From: Lachnobacterium bovis
Lineage (GTDB): Bacteria > Bacillota > Clostridia > Lachnospirales > Lachnospiraceae
Direction: 5' to 3'
NCBI RefSeq assembly: GCF_900111325.1
Contig: NZ_FOGW01000009.1
Location: 72,130-136,129 of the forward strand
DNA: 64,000 nucleotides
Below, piece by piece: positions 35,465 to 44,670 of this stretch. Below the pieces are notes generated by a model that was not told the DNA's origin, did not search any database, and worked only from the letters and a program-made list of their open reading frames with translations. Both the position numbers and the translations under genes were made by a program. The first letter of the stretch is position 1; the number at the start of each line of letters is the position of its first letter.

Positions 35465-36394
35465 CTATACTCTATCGTTTGCTTTACCACCAATATAAAT
35501 ACCTAAACTTACTAAAATTAATGCTATTAAGCAGCGAATTCCTATAACCTTTTGTTCATTTAGTAAAATAGCTGATAATACAACACCAAAAACTGGGTTC
35601 ATAAATCCTAAAATTACTACTTTAGAAACATCGTTATATTTAAGTAAAATTCCCCATAACGAATATGCAACTGCTGATACAAAAGCGAGATATACTAATA
35701 TTAAAATACCATGTGATTTAAAATCACTAATCTGAGCTCCCGACACTTCAGCATACATCATCATCAATATTCCACCTAACATAAATTGATAGCCACTAAG
35801 TACTACTGGATTTTCAGATTCTGAAAAAACTTTTAAAAATACTGAAGATAACGCATATGCAACCGTTGATAATATTAAAAAACCTTCTCCAAATAGAGAA
35901 AAACTAAAATCTAATCCTTTTCCTGACAAATTAACTATTATTACTCCTGAAAAGCCTAATAAACATCCACATATTTTATTAACAGTCAACTTCTCTGTTT
36001 TAAATATAATAGCCGATACAATTATTGCAACGAAACCACTAATTCCTTCTATTATAGATGCCTTGACTCCAGTTGTATGTGCCAAACCTATATAAAAGAA
36101 AATGTATTGTCCTACCGTTTGAAATAGTGATAATACTAAAATTTTTGTAGATGATTCAACTTGAGGTTTTAATATTTTTTTTTGAAGAATACTACCTATT
36201 AATATAGTAAGAAATCCTGCTAAAAAAAATCTAATTCCCGCATATAAAATCTGATGATTTATTTGCGAAGCCTTAATCCCCATTGTTTTATATCCTATTT
36301 TTATAGCTGGAAATGCACTTCCCCACAGTGCACAACAAATTAAAGCGCCAATTGTAACAACTATTGGTTTTTTTAAAAATTCATTTTTATTCAT
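35465..36394 (-). CDS. EamA (DMT superfamily) permease
   Basis: A 309-residue membrane protein with ten predicted segments in two EamA halves. I chose the ATG at 36392-36394 because GGAGGT lies nine bases upstream; a longer in-frame N-terminus of 45 residues has no such support. The start region GALICCALWGSAFPAIKIGY is typical of the family. The exported substrate is unknown. It is divergent from the glycosyltransferase gene. Confidence 0.85.
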   Translation of the reverse strand: MNKNEFLKKPIVVTIGALICCALWGSAFPAIKIGYKTMGIKASQINHQILYAGIRFFLAGFLTILIGSILQKKILKPQVESSTKILVLSLFQTVGQYIFFYIGLAHTTGVKASIIEGISGFVAIIVSAIIFKTEKLTVNKICGCLLGFSGVIIVNLSGKGLDFSFSLFGEGFLILSTVAYALSSVFLKVFSESENPVVLSGYQFMLGGILMMMYAEVSGAQISDFKSHGILILVYLAFVSAVAYSLWGILLKYNDVSKVVILGFMNPVFGVVLSAILLNEQKVIGIRCLIALILVSLGIYIGGKANDRV

Positions 36395-36498
36395 GGTTGT
36401 ATTACCTCCATATAAGCTCAATAATTGTATCATAAAATCATGAAAAATAATAGCTTTCAGCGTGTAAATATGCAACAAAAAGGAAAGGAGAAAGCATA

Positions 36499-36540
36499 AT
36501 GTGTAACATCCTACATTTATTATGCTCATATGTCATATGA
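36499..36540 (+). CDS. Putative 13-residue leader peptide
   Basis: AGGAAAGGAG lies eight bases before this ATG, and the frame reads MCNILHLLCSYVI then TGA. The TGA (36538-36540) overlaps the ATG of the glycosyltransferase (36537-36539) as ATGA. The only good ribosome binding site therefore serves the short peptide, and the downstream gene would be translated by reinitiation. The peptide is rich in Leu, Ile and Cys. Confidence 0.5.
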   Translation: MCNILHLLCSYVI

Positions 36541-37577
36541 AAACAATTAGCTTATGTATGATCGTCAAAAACGAAGAAAAAATTTTAAAAAGATGCCTAG
36601 ATTCTATTGCACCTCTTATGGACGAAATAATCATCGTTGATACGGGATCAACTGACAACACTAAGGCTATTGCTTCTTTATATACTGATAAAATATATGA
36701 TTTTAAATGGATTAATGATTTTTCCGCTGCTAGAAATTTTTCTTTTTCAAAAGCAACTATGGATTATATCTATGCACCAGATGCTGACGAAGTATTAGAT
36801 AAGGAAAATCAAGAAAAATTTAAATTATTAAAAGATGCTCTTGTTGACGAAGTTGAAATTGTTCAAATGTATTATGTCACTCCAACTTCTAATAACACAG
36901 TTCAAAACGCCCAAAAAGAACTACGACCAAAATTATTTAAACGCTTACGAACTTTTAGTTGGATTGATCCGATACATGAAACCATTAAAACAACTCCTAC
37001 CATATTTGATAGTGACATTGAGATTCTCCATCTTCCAGAAGGGAATCACAGTAAACGCGATTTTTCAGTTTTTATTGATTCCTTTGAAAGAGGCAACACA
37101 CTTTCAAATAAAATTCTTCGAATGTATATCAAGGAATTATATAAATGTGGTACCGATGAAGATTTTTTAAAAAGCAAAGAAATTTTTTTGCATTTTCTAG
37201 ATAACACAGTTTGCTTCAAAGAATTATCATGTGCTTTAGCTCATTCTTACCGCATATTAAAAGATTCAACTTCCTTTTTTAAATATGCATTAAAAGATTT
37301 TGCCACTGATGCTTGCAGTGAAATGTGTTATGAAATTGGTCTCTTTTATAAGGAAATAAAAGATTACAACGAAGCAATTATTTGGTTTTATAATTGTGCC
37401 TTTGAAGTTGGACCTATAATTGATGTTGAGATTTCTGGTAAAAAAGCATTTTACGAACTAGCTGATTGCTACCAAAAACTTTATAAATTATCTACTCCTA
37501 AAAATAAAGAATACCAAAAAATGGCTAACCTTTATAAAGAAAAAGGAGATTCCTTTGTTTTACCCGAAACAATTTGA
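36537..37577 (+). CDS. Family 2 glycosyltransferase with C-terminal TPR-like region
   Basis: A 346-residue GT-A enzyme. TISLCMIVKNEEKILKRCLDS and IIIVDTGSTDNTKAIA form the nucleotide-sugar site and YAPDADEVLD holds the DxD metal motif (about residues 78-87). Residues about 200-340 are helical with TPR-like periodicity, as in other Firmicutes glycosyltransferases of this type. The start at 36537 is chosen because MKTISLC is the family start and because of the leader overlap; ATG 36522 is an alternative without its own SD. Acceptor unknown. Confidence 0.85.
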   Translation: MKTISLCMIVKNEEKILKRCLDSIAPLMDEIIIVDTGSTDNTKAIASLYTDKIYDFKWINDFSAARNFSFSKATMDYIYAPDADEVLDKENQEKFKLLKDALVDEVEIVQMYYVTPTSNNTVQNAQKELRPKLFKRLRTFSWIDPIHETIKTTPTIFDSDIEILHLPEGNHSKRDFSVFIDSFERGNTLSNKILRMYIKELYKCGTDEDFLKSKEIFLHFLDNTVCFKELSCALAHSYRILKDSTSFFKYALKDFATDACSEMCYEIGLFYKEIKDYNEAIIWFYNCAFEVGPIIDVEISGKKAFYELADCYQKLYKLSTPKNKEYQKMANLYKEKGDSFVLPETI

Positions 37578-37658
37578 CATCTCTTTATCCTTTTTTATAC
37601 AATATGTATATGAAATTTTGTCGATTTCTGTTAAATCAACCTACTATTTGTGTTATTT

Positions 37659-37683
37659 TTTACAATTGTAAATTTTTTATAAA
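37659..37683 (+). promoter_or_regulatory. Palindrome and Rex-like site at the but promoter
   Basis: TTTACAATTGTAAA (37659-37672) is a perfect 14-base palindrome. Overlapping it, TTGTAAATTTTTTATAAA (37666-37683) agrees at 11 of 14 fixed positions with the Rex consensus TTGTTAA-N4-TTAACAA. A possible promoter is TTGTAA, 17 bases, TAAGAT. Rex controls fermentative genes in Clostridia, so NADH-sensing control is a reasonable but unproven idea. Confidence 0.4.
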
Positions 37684-37742
37684 AGTAGTAAGATTAAAGC
37701 ATGACAAAAAAATAACAATCTTTTTTGTATAAGGAGGATAAA

Positions 37743-39086
37743 ATGGAATTTTTAAAGGAATATAATGAAAAACTTGTTTCTGCTGATGATGCAGTAAAAG
37801 TTATACACTCAGGAGATTGGGTTGACTATGGTTGGTGTAATGGTACACCTGATTTGTTAGATAAAGCTCTTGCTAAAAGAACTGATGAATTATTTGACGT
37901 AAAATTACGTGGTGGAATCTTATTAAAACCACTTGCTATTTTTGAGCGTGAAGATGCTGGGGAACACTTCACATGGAATAGTTGGCACATGAGTGGTCTT
38001 GAACGTAAACTTGTATCGCGTGGTTGTGCATATTATTCGCCAATCCGTTACTCAGAGTTACCTAGATATTATCGTGACTTAGAAGTAAAACCTGCAGTTG
38101 CAATGTTTACAGTTGCTCCAATGGATGCTCATGGTTACTTTAATTTTGGACCAAATGCTTCTCACTTAAAAGCAGTTTGCGACTCTTCAGCTAAAATTAT
38201 TGTTGAAGTAAATAAAAATATGCCAGTTTGTCTTGGCGGTACTGAAAACTGTATCCATATTTCAGAAGTTGATTACATTGTTGAGGGAGAAAATAATGCT
38301 ATTCCAGAATTACCATCAGGTGGTCCTACAACTGAAATTGATCAAAAAGTTGCAGAATTAATTGTTAATGAAATACCAAATGGTGCATGCTTACAGCTCG
38401 GAATTGGTGGAATGCCTAATGCTGTAGGCTCTCTTATAGCACAATCTGATTTAAAAGATCTTGGTGTTCATACAGAAATGTACGTTGACGCGTTCGTAGA
38501 CATTGCGAAAGCTGGAAAAATAAATGGTTCTAAGAAAAATATAGACCGTTATCGTCAAACATTTGGATTCGGTGCCGGTACAAAAAAAATGTATGACTAT
38601 ATAAATGAAAACCCTGAACTTATGAGTGCGCCAGTAAGCTACACTAATGATATTCGCCAAATAGCTGCACTTGATAACTTCATTTCAATTAACAACTGTG
38701 TAGATCTTGATTTATTTGGACAGATCAACGCCGAATCAGCCGGCATTAAACAAATCAGTGGTGCTGGTGGACAACTAGACTTTGTATTAGGTGCATACTT
38801 GTCAAATGGTGGTAAGAGTTTCATCTGTTGTTCTTCTACATTTACTGATCGCTCTGGAAATACTTTTTCTAGAATTAAACCGACACTAACTAATGGTTCA
38901 ATTGTAACTGATACAAGAGCTAACACACACTATGTTGTAACAGAATATGGTATTGTAAATTTAAAAGGAACATCAACTTGGGAACGTGCAGAAAAACTTA
39001 TTTCCATTGCACATCCTGATTTTAGAGATGAACTTATTTCTGAGGCTGAGCGCCTTAAAATTTGGAGACGCTCAAACAAAAAATAA
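37743..39086 (+). CDS. but: Butyryl-CoA:acetate CoA-transferase
   Basis: A 447-residue cytoplasmic enzyme for the last step of butyrate formation, moving CoA from butyryl-CoA to acetate. It closely resembles Roseburia/Eubacterium But: GDWVDYGWCNGTPD, CLQLGIGGMPNAVGSLIA, GVHTEMYVDAFVDIAKAGKINGSKK and SGAGGQLDFVLGAYLS. The Glu in HTEM is the catalytic residue that forms the CoA-thioester; GGQLDF is the oxyanion loop. AAGGAGG precedes the ATG at 37743; an in-frame start six codons earlier overlaps the SD. A 4-hydroxybutyrate CoA-transferase is the main alternative, but the near-identity to But argues against it. Single-gene unit with a terminator. Confidence 0.92.
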   Translation: MEFLKEYNEKLVSADDAVKVIHSGDWVDYGWCNGTPDLLDKALAKRTDELFDVKLRGGILLKPLAIFEREDAGEHFTWNSWHMSGLERKLVSRGCAYYSPIRYSELPRYYRDLEVKPAVAMFTVAPMDAHGYFNFGPNASHLKAVCDSSAKIIVEVNKNMPVCLGGTENCIHISEVDYIVEGENNAIPELPSGGPTTEIDQKVAELIVNEIPNGACLQLGIGGMPNAVGSLIAQSDLKDLGVHTEMYVDAFVDIAKAGKINGSKKNIDRYRQTFGFGAGTKKMYDYINENPELMSAPVSYTNDIRQIAALDNFISINNCVDLDLFGQINAESAGIKQISGAGGQLDFVLGAYLSNGGKSFICCSSTFTDRSGNTFSRIKPTLTNGSIVTDTRANTHYVVTEYGIVNLKGTSTWERAEKLISIAHPDFRDELISEAERLKIWRRSNKK

Positions 39087-39148
39087 TATTTAGTCTTTAA
39101 ACACATTATGTTCACACTTTAAACATAGTTTATTTCATAAATAACACC

Positions 39149-39179
39149 AAAGCCCTGCTAATATATGCCGGGCTTTTTG
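39149..39179 (+). terminator. Terminator of but
   Basis: AAAGCCC (39149-39155) pairs with GGGCTTT (39170-39176) and is followed by TTG after T5. Confidence 0.9.
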
Positions 39180-39362
39180 TAATTATTGAACAATCTCATT
39201 AAAATTTAATTAGAATTCTAATAGTATAGAGAACTGCACATTTTATTTTTTGTTTATTTTTTATATTTTTCTTGTTTTTTTAGTTCTTTTTTTATTAATC
39301 TTTCCACTTGTTTTTATACCTATTTTTTTTTAATCTAATTATTATAAGATGGAGGTATAAAG

Positions 39363-41459
39363 ATGTCTATTAAATTTAGAAAATTCAATTTCCCAAAATT
39401 AAATTTTCCAAGAAAAAAAGATGATGCACACACAGAAAACTCTAATGTGAAAACTATTTCTCCTGAACGTCAAAAACGTATAGATTTTCTTAACAAATAT
39501 TCTTTACTATTCCACGTTTTACTTTCATGTGGCTTAGTATTTGTAATCGAATGGATTTCTAGACGTAGTTTGATTTCAGCATGTGGTTTTGTAGGTGGTC
39601 ATACACTTGCTTACTTCTACAATGCATTTTTAGTTTTCGCCTCACTAACATTAGTATACTTATTTAGAAGACGTGCATTCTTCCGATTAATTATTAGTTC
39701 GGTGTGGTTTTTACTAGGGGTAACAAATGGCGTTATTTTATCAAATCGTGTAACTCCATTTGCCTTTACTGATTTTAAAATGGTATCTGATTTGCTTGCA
39801 ATGACTAATACTCATTATTTCACTATTACGCAAGCAATTTTAGTTGTGATTGGTCTTGGTTTATTTATTTTATTCCTTGCCCTATTTTTTATCATGGGGC
39901 CAAAATACCAAGGTAAGATTCATTACATAATAGCACCAATCTGTGTATTACTTATTTTATTTGCAGGTGTTCCAACCATAACAACTGCTGCACAAAAAAG
40001 TCATGTTGTTGCAAGTTATTTTGCAAATATTGCCCAGGGATATGAAAACTATGGCTTTGTTTATAGTTTTTCATCTAGCGTAATTGATCGTGGTATGAAA
40101 AAACCACATAATTACAATCAAGAAACTATTGATTCAATCGAAGCTAAAGTGAATAGTCAAAAACAAACTACAACTTTAGCAGATAACGAAAAACCAAATG
40201 TTATTTGTATTTTATTAGAATCTTTTTGTGATCCGGAAGAAATCAAATTCCTACACACTAATAAAGATCCTATACCTACATTCCATAAATTGGAAAAAGA
40301 ATATACAACTGGTTACTTAACTGTTCCTGTAGTAGGTGCTGGTACAGCTAACACAGAATTTGAAGTTTTATCAGGTATGAGTCTTAAATATTTTGGTACA
40401 GGTGAATATCCTTATAAAACAATTCTTAAAGATACAGATTGCGAAAGTGTTGCTTCTGATTTAACAAAAATTGGTTATAGCACTCATGCAGTTCATAACA
40501 ACGGTGGTAATTTCTATAGCCGTGTAAATGCCTTTACTCAAATGGGCTTTAACTCATTTACAAGTAAAGAGCTTATGAATATTCAAAGTTATACACCTAA
40601 CGGAAGCTGGGCAACTGATGATATTCTTGTAAACGAAACAATCAAAACACTTGATTCGACACCAAATCAACCAGACTTTACTTATACAATTACAGTAAGT
40701 TCACACGGAGATTATCCAAGAGAACCTGTTATTGCAAATCCTGAATTTAAAGTTTCAGGTGTATCTGATGAAGCAAAAGCTAATCAATATACTTACTACG
40801 TTAACCAACTTCACCAGGTAGACAACTTTATTGCTGATCTTACTTCTGCATTAAGCAAACGTAATGAGAAAACAATTGTAGTAATGTTTGGTGATCATTT
40901 ACCAACAATGGGACTTCAAAATTCAGATATGAAATCTGGTGATATCTACAAAACAAAATATATTACTTGGAACAATTTTGGACTTACTAAGCAAGATGCC
41001 GACTTAAAAGCATATCAACTTCTTTCTGATACTACTAATAAGCTTGGTATCCACGAAGGTACAATACTTAACTATCATCAGACTCAAATGAATTCTGATA
41101 ACTACGAAAATGGTTTAGAGAATTTACAGTACGATTTACTTTATGGTAAACGCTTCTCATATAAAGGCAAAGACCTATATCCTGCAGCTAATTTAGTTAT
41201 GGGTATAGATGATGTTACCGTTAAAAATGCAAAACAATCAATTGATGGATCGCAAATTATCATAGAAGGTTCTAATTTCACTAAGTGGAGCCGTGTATAC
41301 GTAAATGGTTCAAAAGTTGATACAGACTTCTCATCAGATAAGTTATTGACAATTAGTTCAAAAGATATTAAACCTGGTGATAAAATTGTTGTTAACCAAC
41401 TTGGTTCTAGCAATACAATTTTCAGAAGTTCGAATGAATACAAATATTCAGGAAAATAA
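39363..41459 (+). CDS. LTA synthase family phosphoglycerol transferase
   Basis: A 698-residue membrane enzyme. About five membrane segments (residues 45-230) are followed by an extracellular sulfatase-type domain (about 270-560): ILLESFCDPEEI (metal-binding Glu), GAGTANTEFEVLSG with the catalytic Thr, SSHGDYP and VVMFGDHLPTMG (metal-binding Asp/His). It would transfer glycerol-phosphate to teichoic-acid-like polymers. A C-terminal beta-rich region (about residues 610-698, with IIIEGSNFTKWSRVYVNG) resembles an IPT/TIG domain and is not part of classical LtaS. The substrate may be lipoteichoic acid or another glycolipid. GGAGG precedes the ATG. Confidence 0.87.
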   Translation: MSIKFRKFNFPKLNFPRKKDDAHTENSNVKTISPERQKRIDFLNKYSLLFHVLLSCGLVFVIEWISRRSLISACGFVGGHTLAYFYNAFLVFASLTLVYLFRRRAFFRLIISSVWFLLGVTNGVILSNRVTPFAFTDFKMVSDLLAMTNTHYFTITQAILVVIGLGLFILFLALFFIMGPKYQGKIHYIIAPICVLLILFAGVPTITTAAQKSHVVASYFANIAQGYENYGFVYSFSSSVIDRGMKKPHNYNQETIDSIEAKVNSQKQTTTLADNEKPNVICILLESFCDPEEIKFLHTNKDPIPTFHKLEKEYTTGYLTVPVVGAGTANTEFEVLSGMSLKYFGTGEYPYKTILKDTDCESVASDLTKIGYSTHAVHNNGGNFYSRVNAFTQMGFNSFTSKELMNIQSYTPNGSWATDDILVNETIKTLDSTPNQPDFTYTITVSSHGDYPREPVIANPEFKVSGVSDEAKANQYTYYVNQLHQVDNFIADLTSALSKRNEKTIVVMFGDHLPTMGLQNSDMKSGDIYKTKYITWNNFGLTKQDADLKAYQLLSDTTNKLGIHEGTILNYHQTQMNSDNYENGLENLQYDLLYGKRFSYKGKDLYPAANLVMGIDDVTVKNAKQSIDGSQIIIEGSNFTKWSRVYVNGSKVDTDFSSDKLLTISSKDIKPGDKIVVNQLGSSNTIFRSSNEYKYSGK

Positions 41460-41494
41460 AGCTTACATAAATCTACAAAATAATAATTTATAAC

Positions 41495-41548
41495 AAAATA
41501 TCCCATATACTTTCTCATATAATGAGTTTGTGTATGGGATATTTTTGT
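41495..41548. terminator. Two-way terminator between the LtaS-like gene and mrp
   Basis: AAAATATCCCATA (41495-41507) pairs perfectly with TATGGGATATTTT (41533-41545), with T-rich ends on both strands, between convergent genes. Confidence 0.9.
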
Positions 41549-41619
41549 ATTTTATTTAGTTTTTACTATAGATATCTTTGATACATTTTTTGATATCATT
41601 CTTAATATAATCTAACAAC

Positions 41620-42507
41620 TTATGAATTGATTTTTTCTTTACTTTCTAAAACTTCAATTGCCCTAGAAAGTAATTCTTCATTTTCGATTTCAAAAAATCT
41701 ACCTTCATCAGCAATTTGTGCAGCTTCTGGATTAAGTGGTAATTTTCCAAGAACTTCTATATTAAGTTCACTAGCCACATCATCTATATGACTTTCACCA
41801 AATAATTTTATTTGTTTACCACAATCTGGACATAATAAATAACTAAAGTTTTCAACTACTCCAAGTACCTTGATTTTCATCATATTTGCCATATTGTAGG
41901 CTTTTTTTACAATCATCTGAACTAATTCCTGTGGAGAAGTTACAATTACAATTCCTTCGACAGGAAGAGACTGAAATACTGTAAGTGGTACATCACCTGT
42001 TCCAGGTGGCATATCCACAAATAAATAATCCAAATCGCCCCAACATGTTTCATTCCAAAATTGTTTAACAACGCCTGCAATAACTGGTCCTCTCCAAATT
42101 ACTGGAGCCTCTTCATTTTCCATCAAAAGGTTAATCGAAATAACCTTAATTCCTTCTTTTGTTTCAATTGGTAACATTCCTCTATGATCACCAACAACCT
42201 GCTCTTTAATTCCAAACATTTTAGGTATTGATGGTCCTGTAATATCTGCATCAAGAATACCAACCTTGTATCCTTTTTTTGCCATCTGAACGGCTAATGA
42301 TGATGTTACAAATGATTTTCCAACACCACCTTTACCACTTACTACTCCTATTACATTTTTTATATTTGAAAACGCATTCATTGGCTCTTTTAAACTTTCA
42401 GCTGTAGTTTGCTGAGGTTTTTTTTCGCTTTCTTGTTTCCACTCTTTTCCTTGTTTTTCCATGTTTCTTTTTGTTCTTGAAAATGCTTCAAAATTTTCCT
42501 TACTCAT
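41620..42507 (-). CDS. mrp: Mrp/ApbC-type Fe-S cluster carrier ATPase
   Basis: A 295-residue P-loop ATPase of the Mrp/NBP35 group. GVVSGKGGVGKSFV is the deviant Walker A (about residues 54-67), DYLFVDMPPGTGDVPLT the Walker B region, and LLCPDCGKQ gives the conserved CxxC (about residue 225) that binds a bridging Fe-S cluster. The 40-residue N-terminus is charged and low in complexity. It lies 26 bases after the cation efflux gene on the same strand. Confidence 0.92.
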   Translation of the reverse strand: MSKENFEAFSRTKRNMEKQGKEWKQESEKKPQQTTAESLKEPMNAFSNIKNVIGVVSGKGGVGKSFVTSSLAVQMAKKGYKVGILDADITGPSIPKMFGIKEQVVGDHRGMLPIETKEGIKVISINLLMENEEAPVIWRGPVIAGVVKQFWNETCWGDLDYLFVDMPPGTGDVPLTVFQSLPVEGIVIVTSPQELVQMIVKKAYNMANMMKIKVLGVVENFSYLLCPDCGKQIKLFGESHIDDVASELNIEVLGKLPLNPEAAQIADEGRFFEIENEELLSRAIEVLESKEKINS

Positions 42508-42533
42508 TGTTTCCTCCTAATTACATTTAACTC

Positions 42534-43709
42534 TTACTTTTTGCTTTTTGTAAAATCAGTATCCATATGAATTACAATAAAATATTTTTCTCCTATTTCC
42601 TTATTAACAGCCTCCTGAATTTGCTCAGATAAAGCTTCTTCACTAGCATTCATATAATATGGTACTAAAACATCAAAAATCAAATTAGTATGTGTCATTC
42701 CTTTTACAACTCTAAAATCATGTATCGTTATGGATGATTCTATTCGAGCTACAATATCTTTAATAGTATCTCTTAATTCAAGTACCTCTGCATCTGATGT
42801 TATAACTGGATCCATATGAATAACTGATATACAGCCTAGTTCTTTATTTAACTTATTCTCAATACGATCTATAATATCATGCAATTCTATAATATTTCCA
42901 TCAACAGGTACTTCTGCATGTAAAGAAACTATGCGCCTACCTGGGCCATAATCATGAACCATTACATCATGCATTCCTACAATATTTCTATCAAAATGAG
43001 TTACTATATCGATTATTTTATCAACAAACTCTTCTTCTGGCGGTTGTCCTAACAACGGATTAATTGTATCTTTTGCTGCTGAATATCCCGCATATAAAAT
43101 AAATATTCCTACAAGAACACCTGCATATCCATCTAAATATCCATATCCATATCTTCCTAAAATAGACACTATAAGAACAATCATCGTTGCAACACAATCA
43201 CTTAAACTATCCATAGATGTTGCAAGCAATGACGACGAGTTAATTTTTTTTCCCACTCTTCTATTATAAAATGCCATATAAAATTTAACAAGAATTGATA
43301 TTATCAAAATTAAAAACATATAACCTGATGTTTTGGAAATTAATGGATTAAAAATTTTCACAAAAGATGATCTAATTAATTCAACTGCCATAATTATAAT
43401 CAACATAGATACTATAAACCCTGAAATATATTCTATTCGCCCATGGCCATATGGATGGTTTGGATCTGGTTTTTGTGCCGCTAACTTAAAGCCAACCAAT
43501 GTCACAACAGACGCACCTGCATCTGACAAGTTATTTAACGCATCAGCCGTTATTGCTATCGAACCACTTATTGTGCCTATTATTACTTTTCCTAAAAACA
43601 ATAAGATATTTAAAAATATTCCTAATCCGCCACATAGAACTCCATAAACTGTTCTCATTTTTTCCAATGTATAATCAGGTTTAATAAATATTTTTTCTAA
43701 AATTCCCAT
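42534..43709 (-). CDS. Cation diffusion facilitator transporter with duplicated C-terminal domain
   Basis: A 391-residue metal/proton antiporter. Six membrane segments lie in about residues 15-215, with metal-site residues in NLSDAGASV and SMDSLSDCVAT (two [ND]xxxD motifs). The C-terminus holds two copies of the ZT-dimer-like fold: about 220-295 (ending VIHMDPV) and about 305-385 (ending VIHMDTDF), hence about 90 residues more than a basic CDF protein. Zinc, manganese or iron are candidate substrates. The ATG at 43707-43709 has GGAGGG upstream. The lepB terminator lies directly upstream of this SD. Confidence 0.88.
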   Translation of the reverse strand: MGILEKIFIKPDYTLEKMRTVYGVLCGGLGIFLNILLFLGKVIIGTISGSIAITADALNNLSDAGASVVTLVGFKLAAQKPDPNHPYGHGRIEYISGFIVSMLIIIMAVELIRSSFVKIFNPLISKTSGYMFLILIISILVKFYMAFYNRRVGKKINSSSLLATSMDSLSDCVATMIVLIVSILGRYGYGYLDGYAGVLVGIFILYAGYSAAKDTINPLLGQPPEEEFVDKIIDIVTHFDRNIVGMHDVMVHDYGPGRRIVSLHAEVPVDGNIIELHDIIDRIENKLNKELGCISVIHMDPVITSDAEVLELRDTIKDIVARIESSITIHDFRVVKGMTHTNLIFDVLVPYYMNASEEALSEQIQEAVNKEIGEKYFIVIHMDTDFTKSKK

Positions 43710-43722
43710 TTTTCCCTCCAAA

Positions 43723-43769
43723 AAAGTGTGCAACTACATTACGCTACATAATGTATTATTGCACACTTT
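43723..43769 (-). terminator. Long hairpin terminator after lepB
   Basis: AAAGTGTGCAA (43723-43733) pairs with TTGCACACTTT (43759-43769), and an inner ACATTA/TAATGT stem extends it. On the minus strand it is followed by T5 and then directly by the SD of the cation efflux gene, so some read-through could feed that gene. Confidence 0.8.
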
Positions 43770-43780
43770 CTATATATAAT

Positions 43781-44329
43781 CTACTTCATTTCTCCAAAAT
43801 CCTCAAACGGAAAATAGATAAAAATACCTTTACCTATTATGTATTCTTTTTTTACAAATGTATGCTTCCAATATCTTGAATCATTCGAATTATTTCTATT
43901 ATCCCCCATTACAAAATAAGAATTTTCTGGCACTTTATACTCAAGTGGTCCTGACATAACATACCAATCTTCCTTCAAATAATCTTCTTTTAATGGGACT
44001 TTAGAATCATTGATATAGATTTTTCCATTCATTATTTTTATTTTATCTCCAGGCAAACCTATTATTCTTTTTATAAATTTCTGTGACAAATCATCTGGTG
44101 CATAAAAAATTATAATGTCACCTCTTCGAGGATTATCCCATAAATATGCTAATCTATTTCCAAAAATATTGTCACCCGGTTTTATCGTTTTTTCCATCGA
44201 ACCTGTTGGAACTATAGCATTAATTATTACATAATTTTTTATGCATAGCGCAGCAATCATTGCTAATGCAATAGTTAAAATCCATCCTAATATACTTCTT
44301 AATCTACTTTCTTTTTTTTCCTTTACCAT
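43781..44329 (-). CDS. lepB: Signal peptidase I
   Basis: A 182-residue membrane-anchored serine protease that removes signal peptides. One N-terminal membrane segment (ILGWILTIALAMIAALCI) is followed by the catalytic Ser in PTGSMEKTI and Lys in KFIKRIIGLPGDKI, then MGDNRNNSNDSRYW (box E). I take the ATG at 44327-44329 because AAGGATGAG is nine bases upstream; the ATG four codons earlier lies within that SD. Confidence 0.94.
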   Translation of the reverse strand: MVKEKKESRLRSILGWILTIALAMIAALCIKNYVIINAIVPTGSMEKTIKPGDNIFGNRLAYLWDNPRRGDIIIFYAPDDLSQKFIKRIIGLPGDKIKIMNGKIYINDSKVPLKEDYLKEDWYVMSGPLEYKVPENSYFVMGDNRNNSNDSRYWKHTFVKKEYIIGKGIFIYFPFEDFGEMK

Positions 44330-44440
44330 AATTACACTCATCCTTGAAATTTTTATTTTAATCCTTTGTTTTACATGTAACCCTCGACTTTAAAATCAAG
44401 CTAGTATTTTTTTCGGAAAAAAAGACCGTTTGCTTAAGAA

Positions 44441-44525
44441 AAGAACCTATATTCTAGTCATAAAATTTCTACTCAAATTAAACAATTTGCATAAAAACTA
44501 ATCGTAAACTAAAATTTAGGTTCTT
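44441..44525. repeat. Widely spaced inverted repeat upstream of lepB
   Basis: AAGAACCTA (44441-44449) and TAGGTTCTT (44517-44525) are perfect reverse complements, extendable to 13 bases with one mismatch (AAGAACCTATATT against AATTTAGGTTCTT). About 67 bases lie between. No ORF is inside. It could be a long hairpin in the lepB leader or the ends of a degenerate small element. Confidence 0.5.
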
Positions 44526-44552
44526 ATATCTAATAAACTATTATTTATTTTT

Positions 44553-44652
44553 CATAATAAATCAATTTTTACATAATAAATGAACTTTTTTACATAATAA
44601 ATGAACTTTTTTACATAATAAATGAACTTTTTTACATAATAAATGAACTTTT
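44553..44652. repeat. Tandem repeat, 21-base period, four copies plus a degenerate one
   Basis: ACATAATAAATGAACTTTTTT begins at 44571, 44592, 44613 and 44634, all but the last part identical; a degenerate unit begins near 44553. It lies between gdhA (3' side) and lepB. Four near-identical copies suggest recent expansion. Confidence 0.93.
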
Positions 44653-44670
44653 AATAATTACTTCCTTAAA

